From: Desulforamulus ruminis DSM 2154
Lineage (GTDB): Bacteria; Bacillota; Desulfotomaculia; Desulfotomaculales; Desulfotomaculaceae
Assembly (NCBI RefSeq): GCF_000215085.1
Contig: NC_015589.1
Location: forward strand, 1,922,001 to 1,986,000
Length of the DNA: 64,000 nt
Direction of reading: 5' to 3'
Positions 43,233-52,333 of the stretch are shown here, one piece after another. The notes beneath the pieces were generated by a model. That model was not told the DNA's origin. It did no database searches and saw only the letters and a program-made list of their open reading frames with translations. The position numbers and the translations under genes were made by a program. Position 1 is the first letter of the stretch. The number at the start of each line of letters is the position of its first letter.

Positions 43233-43493
43233 ATGGAAGTGTTAAAAGTTTCAGCAAAGTCCAACCCAAATTCTGTAGCAGGAGCACTGGCTGGTGTTCT
43301 TCGGGAACGTGGCTGTGCGGAAATGCAAGCCATTGGTGCAGGAGCTTTAAATCAAGCGGTTAAAGCCATTGCTATTGCCAGAGGCTTTGTGGCACCCAGT
43401 GGCGTAGATTTGATTTGTATCCCTGCCTTTACGGACGTAATTATTGATGGTGACGAAAGAACAGCCATTAAGCTAATTGTAGAGCCCCGCTAG
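43233..43493 (+). CDS. spoVS: Stage V sporulation protein S
   Basis: An 86-residue Alba-like protein, near-universal in spore formers. It has the conserved start MEVLKVSAKSNPNSVAGALA and the central GAGALNQAVKAIAIARG. It affects septation and coat assembly in Bacillus. ATG 43233 with AAGGAGGTTT upstream and a sigma-H promoter about 55 bases before the start codon. Confidence 0.97.
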   Translation: MEVLKVSAKSNPNSVAGALAGVLRERGCAEMQAIGAGALNQAVKAIAIARGFVAPSGVDLICIPAFTDVIIDGDERTAIKLIVEPR

Positions 43494-43521
43494 GGATTTC
43501 ATATAATCAGTTAATTGGTAC

Positions 43522-43556
43522 AACCTGTTTGCGTTATGGCAAACAGGTTTCTTGCT
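43522..43556 (+). terminator. Terminator after spoVS
   Basis: Perfect 11-bp stem AACCTGTTTGC / GCAAACAGGTT with a 6-base loop; the T tract is short (TTCTTGCTT). Confidence 0.75.
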
Positions 43557-43588
43557 TCCTGTGGAATATTTGCCAAGGGGGTGCTTTT

Positions 43589-44530
43589 ATGCCGGTTATC
43601 GACGCCCATTGTGATACCTTAACGGTATTGGGAGTGCAAAACAGAAAATTAGGTGTTGAATCCGCTCAGGGGCATTTAGACCTGCCTCGCTTAAAAAAGG
43701 GAGGAATCGATGTTCAGTTTTTTGCCGTTTTTGTCAGCCCGGATGCGGTTAAAACGCCTGCAGAATATACCTGGGAAATCATTGACCTTTTCCATGAGGA
43801 AATGGCCGCTAATCAAGGGGAAATTGAAAAGATTACCTGTTATGCGGAACTGAGAAAAGTTTTAGACCTGGGTAAAAAGGGGGCGGTTCTCACCATTGAA
43901 GGTGGAGAAGCCCTGCATGGAAAGATTGAGCTTCTTCATGAATACTATCAGTCCGGGGTAAGGGGACTGACGCTAACCTGGAACGGACGGAATGAGCTGG
44001 GAGACGGTGTAGGCATGGGAGCTGCCGCCGCGGGACTTACCTCCTTTGGCAGAATGGTGGTGCAAGAGATGTCCAGACTGGGCATGATGGTGGATGTGTC
44101 CCATTTATCCTCACCGGGATTTTGGGATGTAATTAAAGAAGTTAAAACACCGGTCATGGCTTCCCATTCCAATTGCTGGAGCATTTGTAACCACCCCAGA
44201 AATTTAACGGACCGGCAGATCAGGGCCATTGCCGGAAGCGGAGGCGTGATCGGCGTGACCTATGTGCCGCAATTTATCCATGATACAGTTCCTAATTTGG
44301 AGCGGCTGCTGGATCATATTGATCATTTATATAAAGTAGGAGGGATTGCTTGTATTGGTTTGGGCTCTGATTTTGACGGCATTGATCAACTGCCTGAGGC
44401 TTTGGATAGTGCCCAGCGGGCGGTTCCCAACATAAAAAAAGGATTATTGCAAAGAAAATATTCTCAGGATGAACTGGATAAAATCCTGGGAGATAACTGG
44501 TTGCGCCTGTTTAAAGAAGTTTGTGGCTAA
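43589..44530 (+). CDS. Membrane dipeptidase (M19) family peptidase
   Basis: A 313-residue zinc dipeptidase of TIM-barrel fold. Metal ligands: DAHCDT near the N terminus, Glu in TIEGGEAL, His in VDVSHLS and SHSN, and GSDFDG near the C terminus, all intact. Such enzymes cleave dipeptides, including D-amino-acid and beta-lactam-like substrates. ATG 43589 has AAGGGGGTG upstream; the longer frame from 43529 crosses the terminator of spoVS. Confidence 0.92.
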   Translation: MPVIDAHCDTLTVLGVQNRKLGVESAQGHLDLPRLKKGGIDVQFFAVFVSPDAVKTPAEYTWEIIDLFHEEMAANQGEIEKITCYAELRKVLDLGKKGAVLTIEGGEALHGKIELLHEYYQSGVRGLTLTWNGRNELGDGVGMGAAAAGLTSFGRMVVQEMSRLGMMVDVSHLSSPGFWDVIKEVKTPVMASHSNCWSICNHPRNLTDRQIRAIAGSGGVIGVTYVPQFIHDTVPNLERLLDHIDHLYKVGGIACIGLGSDFDGIDQLPEALDSAQRAVPNIKKGLLQRKYSQDELDKILGDNWLRLFKEVCG

Positions 44531-44638
44531 AAGTTTACAGGGCAGGAATTTTTTAAACCGGCTAGAAGTTAGAATATATCTAAATTTTCTGCAACAAGCA
44601 CATGGTCGGTCCGGATTTCGGCCGGGCGGACCATAGGC

Positions 44639-44668
44639 GTGACCGGGCGATGTCTCATCCGATATAAT
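44639..44668 (+). promoter_or_regulatory. Putative sigma-A promoter for the PHP gene
   Basis: GTGACC (44639-44644) and TATAAT (44663-44668) with an 18-base spacer, about 45 bases before the start. A GC-rich hairpin ATGGTC/GACCAT at about 44602-44633 lies just upstream. Confidence 0.45.
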
Positions 44669-44712
44669 GTCGGTTAACCTGGGAGAAGATAAAGTATAAA
44701 AACAAAGCGGTG

Positions 44713-45537
44713 ATGACTTTGAAGGCTGATTTGCATATCCATACCACAGCATCGGATGGCAGCGACACCCCTGCAGAAGTTGTCCAAAAGGCATTAGAAG
44801 CGGGACTTCGGGCCATAGCCATTTCCGATCATGATACGTTATCCGGGGTTAAGCTGGCTCAACAGGCGGCAGAGGGGCATGGGCTGGAAGTGTTGTCGGG
44901 AGTTGAGGTCAACACCTATTATGAGGGGCGTGAAATTCATATCCTGGGTTATTTAATTGATCCCAATCATCCCTACTTTAATGATCAATTAAAAAAACTG
45001 CAAGGGGACCGTCTGGAAAGAGTCCAGCAAATGATAAAAAAACTAAAGACATTTAAAATAAACATTCTTTTAAACAGAGTGTTAGAGATTGCCTCCGGAG
45101 CCAGCGTTGGTCGGCCTCACCTGGCACAAGCCATGGTGGAAAAGGGTTATGTAACCACTCGGCAGGAGGCCTTCAATTTATATATCGGGGCAGGAAAAAA
45201 AGCCTTTATTCCCCGGGAAAATTTGTCCCCTAAGGATGCCATTCAATTGATTCTTCAATGCAGGGGAGTGCCGGTGCTGGCACACCCGGGATTGAGTAAA
45301 GTGGAAAACCTGCTTCCGGAATTGGTTTCTTGCGGACTGAAAGGCCTGGAAGTTTGGCATGTCAGTCATCCCCGTCTACTGGAAGAACATTACCACAAAG
45401 TAGCCCAAAAATACCGTTTAATTGCAACCGGGGGCTCTGATTACCATGGAACAGGGCATGATGTCTGTAACCGTCTGGGGGCCATCTGCGCACCCTATGA
45501 AAGCGTTCTGCAATTAAAGGAATTGGCCGGGAAGTAA
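44713..45537 (+). CDS. PHP-domain phosphoesterase
   Basis: A 274-residue PHP-family metal hydrolase: ADLHIHTTASDGSDTP at the start, ISDHDTLSG, EVNTYYEGREIHILGY, a helical insert with ASVGRPHLAQAMV, and VLAHPG near residue 194. The layout fits bacterial PHP enzymes that act on nucleoside 3',5'-bisphosphates or short RNA 5' ends (YciV/TrpH-like), which is the likeliest role. The start is unsure among GTG 44710, ATG 44713 and TTG 44719; the only site nearby, GGTGAT, would favour the last. Confidence 0.85.
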   Translation: MTLKADLHIHTTASDGSDTPAEVVQKALEAGLRAIAISDHDTLSGVKLAQQAAEGHGLEVLSGVEVNTYYEGREIHILGYLIDPNHPYFNDQLKKLQGDRLERVQQMIKKLKTFKINILLNRVLEIASGASVGRPHLAQAMVEKGYVTTRQEAFNLYIGAGKKAFIPRENLSPKDAIQLILQCRGVPVLAHPGLSKVENLLPELVSCGLKGLEVWHVSHPRLLEEHYHKVAQKYRLIATGGSDYHGTGHDVCNRLGAICAPYESVLQLKELAGK

Positions 45538-45552
45538 AAGGAGATGAAGCAT

Positions 45553-46719
45553 ATGAAGCTGGCGAGGAGAATGGAAGCATTGACTCCGGGAATTTTTATG
45601 GAAATGGCCCGGGCCAAGGACGAAGTGGAACAAACCGGAGTAAAAGTGATTAATTTGGGAGTGGGGAGTCCGGATTTACCCCCTGCCCCCCATATTATTG
45701 AAGCCCTTCGTCAAGGGGTGGATAATCCCTTAAACTATCGCTATCCCTTAGGGGGTAAAATAGAATTGCACCGGGCTTTGGCCCATTGGTATCAGCAGCG
45801 GTTTAACGTTGTAGTGGACCCGGAGACAGAGGTGTTGACCCTGATGGGTTCCCAGGACGGTTTAGCGCATATTGCCATGGCTTTTATCAATCCCGGCGAT
45901 ATTGCACTGGTTCCGGACCCCGGCTACCCCATCTACGCGGCCTCCATATTATTGGCCGAAGGGGAGCTTTATCCCATGCCCTTGCTGGCAAGCAACCGCT
46001 TCCTGCCTGATTTTGAAACCATTCCGCCGCAAATTGCCCAAAGAGCCAGAATGATGACCCTTAATTATCCCAACAATCCCGTTGCTGCATCCGCCGACAG
46101 GGAGTTTTTTGTACGGGCGGTGGAATTTGCACGCCGGCATCATATTGTGCTTTGTCACGATGTGGCTTATGCGGAGTTGGCCTATGACGGTTTTAGGCCT
46201 ATGAGCTTTCTGGAGGTTCCCGGGGCCAAGGAAGTGGGCATTGAATTTTATTCCCTTTCTAAAACCTACAATATGGCTGGCTGCCGCATTGGTTTTGCCA
46301 TTGGCAACCCGGAGGTGCTGGAAGCCCTGGACCGGATTAAGTCCAATATTGACTACGGTGTATTTGCTGCTGTGCAGCAGGCCGGAATTGCCGCCTTATC
46401 CGGGCCCCAGGAGTGTGTTGCGGAAACCGCCGCCATCTATCAAAGAAGACGGGATATTTTAGTGGAAGGGCTGGGCAAACTGGGGTGGTCCATGCCTAAA
46501 CCCCAGGCATCCATGTTTGTGTGGGCGCCTCTTCCCGGCGGCTACACCTCCTCCAAGGATTTTAGCCTGGAACTTTTAAAAAAGACCGGTGTCCTTGTGA
46601 TTCCCGGCAAAGCCTTTGGCGACCGGGGGGAGGGTTATGTAAGAATCGCTCTGGTACAAAGGGAACAAGATTTAATGGAAGCGGTGGAGAGAATCGGCTC
46701 CGGTTTCCGGCTTGACTAG
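45553..46719 (+). CDS. dapL: LL-diaminopimelate aminotransferase (DapL-type)
   Basis: A 388-residue class I/II PLP aminotransferase. The PLP lysine is in SLSKTYNMAG, with YPNNP, HDVAYAELAYDG and GCRIGFAIG. The run HDVAYAELAYDG...SFLEVPGAKEVGIEF is characteristic of DapL, which converts tetrahydrodipicolinate directly to LL-diaminopimelate. dapA and dapB are in this window and no dapD/dapE genes are, which fits a DapL pathway. ATG 45553 has AAAAGGAGATG upstream. Other aminotransferases cannot be excluded from sequence alone. Confidence 0.85.
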   Translation: MKLARRMEALTPGIFMEMARAKDEVEQTGVKVINLGVGSPDLPPAPHIIEALRQGVDNPLNYRYPLGGKIELHRALAHWYQQRFNVVVDPETEVLTLMGSQDGLAHIAMAFINPGDIALVPDPGYPIYAASILLAEGELYPMPLLASNRFLPDFETIPPQIAQRARMMTLNYPNNPVAASADREFFVRAVEFARRHHIVLCHDVAYAELAYDGFRPMSFLEVPGAKEVGIEFYSLSKTYNMAGCRIGFAIGNPEVLEALDRIKSNIDYGVFAAVQQAGIAALSGPQECVAETAAIYQRRRDILVEGLGKLGWSMPKPQASMFVWAPLPGGYTSSKDFSLELLKKTGVLVIPGKAFGDRGEGYVRIALVQREQDLMEAVERIGSGFRLD

Positions 46720-46746
46720 TTCAATGTCTACATGTACACCACCCGG

Positions 46747-46755
46747 CATATACTA
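46747..46755 (+). promoter_or_regulatory. Candidate sporulation (sigma-K-type) -10 element
   Basis: CATATACTA fits the sigma-K -10 pattern CATANNNTA exactly, 30 bases before the coiled-coil gene. An AC dinucleotide lies 15 bases upstream, one short of the usual spacing, so this is tentative. Confidence 0.3.
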
Positions 46756-46785
46756 GGGTAAGCAGATATAAGGGGTGGTGAAGTT

Positions 46786-47049
46786 TTGAACGGAAATGCG
46801 GATTTTCAGTATCTGCAGAAACGGATCCTAGAACTTGAAGAAAAAATTGAACAGCTCCGGTTAAGCCGTCGGGTATTAATGAATTTAATTGAGAAGATTG
46901 AAAAGGATAAATCGGGTTTTGTTTCACGGCTGGAAAAGGAAAACCGGAAGCTGCATAAGGATAATTACCGTTATGCCCAAAACATGTTGAAGCAAAACCG
47001 GCGGATTGTTGAACTTCAGACCAAGCTGGAAAGTATGTTGAGTGAATGA
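46786..47049 (+). CDS. Small coiled-coil protein, unknown
   Basis: An 87-residue protein that is almost entirely heptad-patterned coiled coil (YLQKRILELEEKIEQLRLS, SRLEKENRKLHKDN). No membrane segment. TTG 46786 has GGTGGTGA upstream. A sporulation-type -10 element lies before it, so a role in sporulation is possible. A terminator follows at once, so it is a single-gene unit. Confidence 0.7.
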   Translation: MNGNADFQYLQKRILELEEKIEQLRLSRRVLMNLIEKIEKDKSGFVSRLEKENRKLHKDNYRYAQNMLKQNRRIVELQTKLESMLSE

Positions 47050-47055
47050 TTTTGC

Positions 47056-47080
47056 CACCGCTAAGGCGGTGTTTTTATTT
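47056..47080 (+). terminator. Rho-independent terminator
   Basis: Stem CACCGC / GCGGTG with a TAAG loop followed by TTTTTATTT, just after the coiled-coil gene. Confidence 0.88.
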
Positions 47081-47138
47081 AGGCTAAGAAATGCCCCCCT
47101 TTTTCTTACAGACAAGCCAGTACAAAGAGAATTCATTA

Positions 47139-47147
47139 TGCTATAAT
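47139..47147 (+). promoter_or_regulatory. Extended -10 promoter for the DUF3842 gene
   Basis: TGCTATAAT with no clear -35. The core TCATTATGCTATAATT is identical to the promoter at 33221-33236. Confidence 0.55.
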
Positions 47148-47222
47148 TTTAAACTGAGACAAGTAAAATCGAAGGATTTTGAATAAAGGGCTGCGTAGGA
47201 TCGGAAAGGACGGATTGGATTC

Positions 47223-47630
47223 ATGAGAATTGCTGTCATTGATGGGCAGGGTGGAGGAATTGGCAAACATTTAGTAGAAAAGCTTCGTAAGGAACTGCCG
47301 GAATCGGTTGAAGTCATCGCCCTGGGTACCAATGCTTTGGCTACTGCGGCCATGCTGAGGGCCGGAGCCAATGAAGGAGCAACCGGTGAAAATGCGGTGA
47401 TTTTTAATTCATCCCGGGTGGATCTGATTGTGGGAAGTTTAAGTATTGTTTTACCCAATGCCATGCTGGGGGAGTTGACAACGGCCATGGCTGAAGCCAT
47501 TGCCAACAGTAAAGCGGAAAAATATTTGCTCCCATTAACCCGCAGCAACCTGCATTTGGCAGGTTTGCGGGGTGAGCCCATGCCCCATTTGATTGACGAA
47601 TTGGTGGCCAGAATCAAAACTTTAATTTAG
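47223..47630 (+). CDS. DUF3842-family protein
   Basis: A 135-residue Rossmann-like protein starting MRIAVIDGQGGGIGKHLVEKL, the signature of DUF3842, common in clostridia and Desulfotomaculum. It includes GTNALATAAMLRAGAN and IVGSLSIVLPNAMLGE. Function unknown; the Gly-rich N terminus suggests nucleotide binding. Its 3' end overlaps the convergent HD gene by nine bases. Confidence 0.88.
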   Translation: MRIAVIDGQGGGIGKHLVEKLRKELPESVEVIALGTNALATAAMLRAGANEGATGENAVIFNSSRVDLIVGSLSIVLPNAMLGELTTAMAEAIANSKAEKYLLPLTRSNLHLAGLRGEPMPHLIDELVARIKTLI

Positions 47631-48146
47631 TTCGTCGGCCCGGCGTAAAATGGTTAATTCCATGGGTTCCCCAGGCCGGTAGGGTTGATGATGATGGCGA
47701 ATAAGATCAATGATGTCCGGGGGAAGCTTTATTTTTGCAGCCATTTCCGCCCCGCGATCCGGGTGTTGGACGTGGGCCAGAACGGCCTGCCCCAATTTTC
47801 CCCAACCTTGGGGCTGCCGGAGAATCCTCTTTAACAGCCCGGGCGCCAGGAGGGTTAGCAATACAATGAACACCCTATGCCTGGTCCGGATGATGTTGGC
47901 CGGCTTTCCGATGTCATGCAGCAGGGCGGCTCGAATCAGCTCATGTTGACGGACAGACATTTCCTTGGCCATCATCATGACCTGGCAGGTTCTGGCAACC
48001 CTGACACAATGGGTCTGGGTGGGTCTGTCCAGGCTAAAGAAAAGACGCTGCTCCTGATCATTTAAATGGGTCTGAATATACTTTTTTTCAGACGGTCCTA
48101 TTTTGCTAAAAAGGGCATGAGCAAATTGTCCGATACGATTTAGCAA
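47622..48146 (-). CDS. HD-domain phosphohydrolase
   Basis: A 174-residue single HD domain: THCVRVARTC (His), ALLHDIGKP (HD), LAHVQHP and IRHHHQPY supply the metal ligands. The class includes nucleotide and cyclic-nucleotide phosphatases; specificity is unclear. TTG 48146 is preferred because TGGAGGGA lies 7 bases upstream; the longer frame to 48197 lacks a site. It is convergent with DUF3842 and divergent from cobU. Confidence 0.85.
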   Translation of the reverse strand: MLNRIGQFAHALFSKIGPSEKKYIQTHLNDQEQRLFFSLDRPTQTHCVRVARTCQVMMMAKEMSVRQHELIRAALLHDIGKPANIIRTRHRVFIVLLTLLAPGLLKRILRQPQGWGKLGQAVLAHVQHPDRGAEMAAKIKLPPDIIDLIRHHHQPYRPGEPMELTILRRADELN

Positions 48147-48261
48147 CGCAGGGTCCCTCCATCCAACACCGGAAACGGCATGGCTATTTGCATACAAGGT
48201 TTACAGAAATGATCATATCTGTTTTTAAGTTAGAATGCAATCTTTTAAGGGAGGAAGACCT

Positions 48262-48840
48262 GTGGAAAAAACCAAGGGCAGACTCATCCTGGTTTTGGGA
48301 GGTTCTCGCAGCGGCAAAAGTCAGTTTGCCGAACAACTGGCCCAAAGACTGGGAGAAAGGCTTGCTTATCTAGCCACCGCGCCGATCCTAGATGAAGAAA
48401 TGAGCCGGCGGGTGGCCAAACACCGGCAGAGGCGTCCGGAACGCTGGCAGACAATCGAAGAACCCCTGCAGGTGGTAGAAGTGCTGGAGAGCCTGTCAAA
48501 GGAAGTGGATGTGATCCTTCTGGACTGTCTGACCCTGTGGTTGTCCAATTTGCTGCTGCATGACAACCTTCCTGAAGGGAAGAACTCCCAATCGGCAAAG
48601 GAAGATTTTATCCTGAGCCGGGTGGAACGTTTGGGGCGGGTAATGGTTGGATCAGGAGCCCACCTGGTTGTGGTTAGCAATGAAGTGGGTCTGGGATTGG
48701 TTCCCGACAATCCGTTGGGGCGTTTGTTCAGGGATATCGCCGGTCAGGCCAACCAAATCATAGCCCGGCAGGCAGATGAAGTCTATTGGGTGGCGGCGGG
48801 GCTGCCTTTAGAAATCAAGTCCAGGGCCTACCAATTTTGA
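48262..48840 (+). CDS. cobU: Adenosylcobinamide kinase / cobinamide-phosphate guanylyltransferase
   Basis: A 192-residue bifunctional enzyme of the nucleotide-loop assembly of coenzyme B12. Walker A GGSRSGKS near residue 12-19, YLATAPILDEEM, KHRQRRP with the guanylylated-His region, and LLDCLTLWLSN. GTG 48262 has GGAGGAAGA upstream. Followed 19 bases later by a cobC-like phosphatase, so the pair is a small cobalamin-salvage operon. Confidence 0.95.
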   Translation: MEKTKGRLILVLGGSRSGKSQFAEQLAQRLGERLAYLATAPILDEEMSRRVAKHRQRRPERWQTIEEPLQVVEVLESLSKEVDVILLDCLTLWLSNLLLHDNLPEGKNSQSAKEDFILSRVERLGRVMVGSGAHLVVVSNEVGLGLVPDNPLGRLFRDIAGQANQIIARQADEVYWVAAGLPLEIKSRAYQF

Positions 48841-48859
48841 GAGAAAGGGAGGATGGACC

Positions 48860-49474
48860 TTGCGTACCAGAATATATCTGGTTCGTCATGGTGAAACAGA
48901 CTGGAATTCCGGGGGAAAGTTTCAGGGGCATTCCGACATACCTCTTTCCGACAAGGGGCGTGAACAGGCCAAACGTCTGGCCAAACGCTTAAAGAATGTA
49001 GATATTCATGGTATCTACAGCAGTGATCTTTGCCGGGCCCGGGAAACGGCTGAAATTGCGGCTAAACCCCATCAACTGACGGTGCAAACCATGACGGATT
49101 TAAGAGAAATTAATTTTGGCGGCTGGGAAGGGCTGACCTACCAGGAGATTACGGAAAAATTCGGGGAAAGTTACTCCTGTTGGTCTGAAAATCCTCTGAT
49201 GACCCGGATTCCCTTCGGGGAAAGCCTGCAGGATATGGTAGACCGCTGCTCCAGGGCAATGCAGGCCCTGATCCTTGAGCATCCGGGAGAAACCCTTTTG
49301 ATTGTGGCTCATGGAGGCGTTATTCGCACCATTGTAGGGACTTCCCTGGGCATTAATATGAATTTATATTGGAAATTAAAGGTTGATCACGTCTCCCTTT
49401 CCATTCTTGAATATCATGGTTGGGATAAGGCCATTTTAGAATTATATAATGAGACCTGTCATATAAACCCTTAA
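48860..49474 (+). CDS. cobC: Histidine phosphatase, probable alpha-ribazole-5'-phosphate phosphatase
   Basis: A 204-residue phosphoglycerate-mutase-fold phosphatase: the catalytic RHGE box (YLVRHGETDWN), SSDLCRARETAE, the general-acid region EINFGGWEG, and VAHGGVIR with the second His. Alone this would only be a generic phosphatase; the cobU neighbour 19 bases upstream points to the last step of adenosylcobalamin nucleotide assembly. TTG start with GGGAGGA upstream. Confidence 0.85.
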   Translation: MRTRIYLVRHGETDWNSGGKFQGHSDIPLSDKGREQAKRLAKRLKNVDIHGIYSSDLCRARETAEIAAKPHQLTVQTMTDLREINFGGWEGLTYQEITEKFGESYSCWSENPLMTRIPFGESLQDMVDRCSRAMQALILEHPGETLLIVAHGGVIRTIVGTSLGINMNLYWKLKVDHVSLSILEYHGWDKAILELYNETCHINP

Positions 49475-49482
49475 TTCTTCAG

Positions 49483-49509
49483 ACCACCCTGGGGGTGGTT
49501 TTTTTATTT
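49483..49509 (+). terminator. Rho-independent terminator after cobC
   Basis: Stem ACCACCC / GGGTGGT with a 3-base loop, then TTTTTTTATTT. Confidence 0.92.
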
Positions 49510-49625
49510 GAGCGGGAAGGAAACGGTTGCTGAAATTGCACCGCCCGGATATCCTTGATTTTTGGATAACCGGATGGGAATAGAGAAAAACTAATCCCAT
49601 GAGAAAACGTGGGAGGTGCCATGGT

Positions 49626-49850
49626 ATGGAGGAATATTTAAGATCCAGAGTTCCCTGGAGTACGGAACCCAGTCTGGAAACCAAGGCGGAAGAAGTGGGC
49701 GTTAACTTTGATGCCTTAATTGAAGGCATAAAAAATAACCATTCGGATGAAGAAATGGCTGCCGAGTTTGGCGTCACGCCAAAAACCATTGAATACCTTA
49801 AGGATCATTTTATGACCAAAGGCATTGGTTCCATCATGGGACAGGATTAA
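49626..49850 (+). CDS. Small helix-turn-helix protein
   Basis: A 74-residue protein with an HTH-like core at ~30-60 (HSDEEMAAEFGVTPKTIEYLKDHF), the pattern of small sigma-region-4-like or MarR-like DNA-binding modules. ATG 49626 has GGGAGGTG 8 bases upstream; an out-of-frame ATG lies at 49621. Single-gene unit with its own terminator. Targets unknown. Confidence 0.75.
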   Translation: MEEYLRSRVPWSTEPSLETKAEEVGVNFDALIEGIKNNHSDEEMAAEFGVTPKTIEYLKDHFMTKGIGSIMGQD

Positions 49851-49857
49851 AAGGACC

Positions 49858-49900
49858 AACCCGGGCTGAGGGGGCAACTCCACCGCCCGGGTTTTTTAAA
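49858..49900 (+). terminator. Rho-independent terminator
   Basis: Perfect stem AACCCGGGC / GCCCGGGTT with an 18-base loop, then TTTTTAAATAAG. Confidence 0.9.
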
Positions 49901-49987
49901 TAAGATTTATGGCTGATTGGTTGTCCCGTAAATCTTTTCATTTGTAATGGCATTGCCTTTACGGATTTTCCAGTAATTGTATATGTA

Positions 49988-50016
49988 TTGACACTTTTTC
50001 TTTTTAAATATATTAT
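49988..50016 (+). promoter_or_regulatory. Sigma-A promoter of the PadR gene
   Basis: TTGACA (49988-49993) and TATTAT (50011-50016) with a 17-base spacer. Confidence 0.8.
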
Positions 50017-50035
50017 ATTTTGATTAAATATAATA
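50011..50035 (+). promoter_or_regulatory. Palindromic operator overlapping the PadR promoter
   Basis: TATTATATTT and AAATATAATA form a perfect 10-bp inverted repeat around TGATT. It covers the -10 box and start point of the PadR gene, the usual place for autorepression. Confidence 0.65.
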
Positions 50036-50050
50036 CTCGGGGTGATCTAA

Positions 50051-50437
50051 ATGACTTTCCCTACCAAAAAATGCCCTTGCGAAGGCGGCACCTTAACAAG
50101 GTTTATACAGCCGGTGATTCTTACCACTCTTACCGATGGCGATGATCACGGTTATAGTATTCTGCTGAAGATTTCTACAGCCCTGCTTTGGAAAGATAGC
50201 AAGCCGGATGCCTCGGGTCTCTACCGTACCCTTAAAGACATGGAAGAGAGGGGACTTGTAACGTCATATCTTGATACCACCAATACGAGAAATATCGGGA
50301 AAAGAGTTTTTTCCATAACTGAAGCTGGTTTGGAATGTATGTTTAAATGGGAAACCACACTTAGAGAGTATCAACAAGGTATTGACGAGATCATTAACAA
50401 TATTAAGCTGGTTAGAATAAAAGGAAAGAAAAATTGA
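50051..50437 (+). CDS. PadR-family transcriptional regulator
   Basis: A 128-residue winged-helix repressor: the PadR core FIQPVILTTL, DHGYSILLKI, and the wing SGLYRTLKDMEERGLVTS, ending in a C-terminal dimerisation helix. A CPC motif (KKCPCEGG) precedes the DNA-binding domain, which may bind a metal or sense redox state; this is inference. ATG 50051 has GGGGTGATCTA upstream. No obvious target operon adjoins it; guaB downstream has its own promoter, so autoregulation and distant targets are likely. Confidence 0.9.
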   Translation: MTFPTKKCPCEGGTLTRFIQPVILTTLTDGDDHGYSILLKISTALLWKDSKPDASGLYRTLKDMEERGLVTSYLDTTNTRNIGKRVFSITEAGLECMFKWETTLREYQQGIDEIINNIKLVRIKGKKN

Positions 50438-50568
50438 TGTTTTAAACTATGATACCGGACAAAAGGCTTTTGAAAAGCAAATTCTTGTTTTAAATTATAG
50501 TTCGGTATAATAATAGAGGTAAAATAAAGTGCCCGGTCAGTGAATTGGTAGCAACCGTAACTTTCCTG

Positions 50569-50577
50569 TGTTATAAT
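50569..50577 (+). promoter_or_regulatory. Extended -10 promoter for guaB
   Basis: TGTTATAAT (extended -10), 57 bases before the guaB ATG. A second TATAAT lies at 50506-50511 inside the imperfect inverted repeat ATTATA-GTTCGG-TATAAT. Confidence 0.5.
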
Positions 50578-50579
50578 AG

Positions 50580-52088
<1,509 letters not shown>

Positions 52089-52095
52089 AAAGTTT

Positions 52096-52130
52096 GGCTC
52101 CTGCAGTGCTGCAGGAGCCTTTGCTTTTCC
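52096..52130 (+). terminator. Rho-independent terminator after guaB
   Basis: Stem GGCTCCTGCA / TGCAGGAGCC with a GTGC loop, followed by TTTGCTTTT. Confidence 0.88.
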
Positions 52131-52157
52131 GGTGTTTTAGCATTTCAGTAAAAAATG

Positions 52158-52248
52158 GAACACGGATTTAACGGATAATAAGGATTTACACGGATATTAA
52201 ACAAAAATTTAATCCGTGAGAATCCGTAAAATCTGTTAAATCCGTGTT
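52158..52248. repeat. Interspersed hairpin repeat, copy 3 of 3
   Basis: A 91-bp copy of the palindromic unit at 19440 and 38341, beginning GAACACGGATTTAACGGAT and ending AAATCCGTGTTT. It lies 28 bases after the guaB terminator. The arms differ from the other copies mainly by short changes in the middle. Confidence 0.9.
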
Positions 52249-52333
52249 TTGTTGTTTTTAGTTTCTGTTTCTTAGGATGTAAATTTAAGCGGGTGTTGTG
52301 TGGCTCGCCCCGCTAGGCTTTCTGGGAAATATT

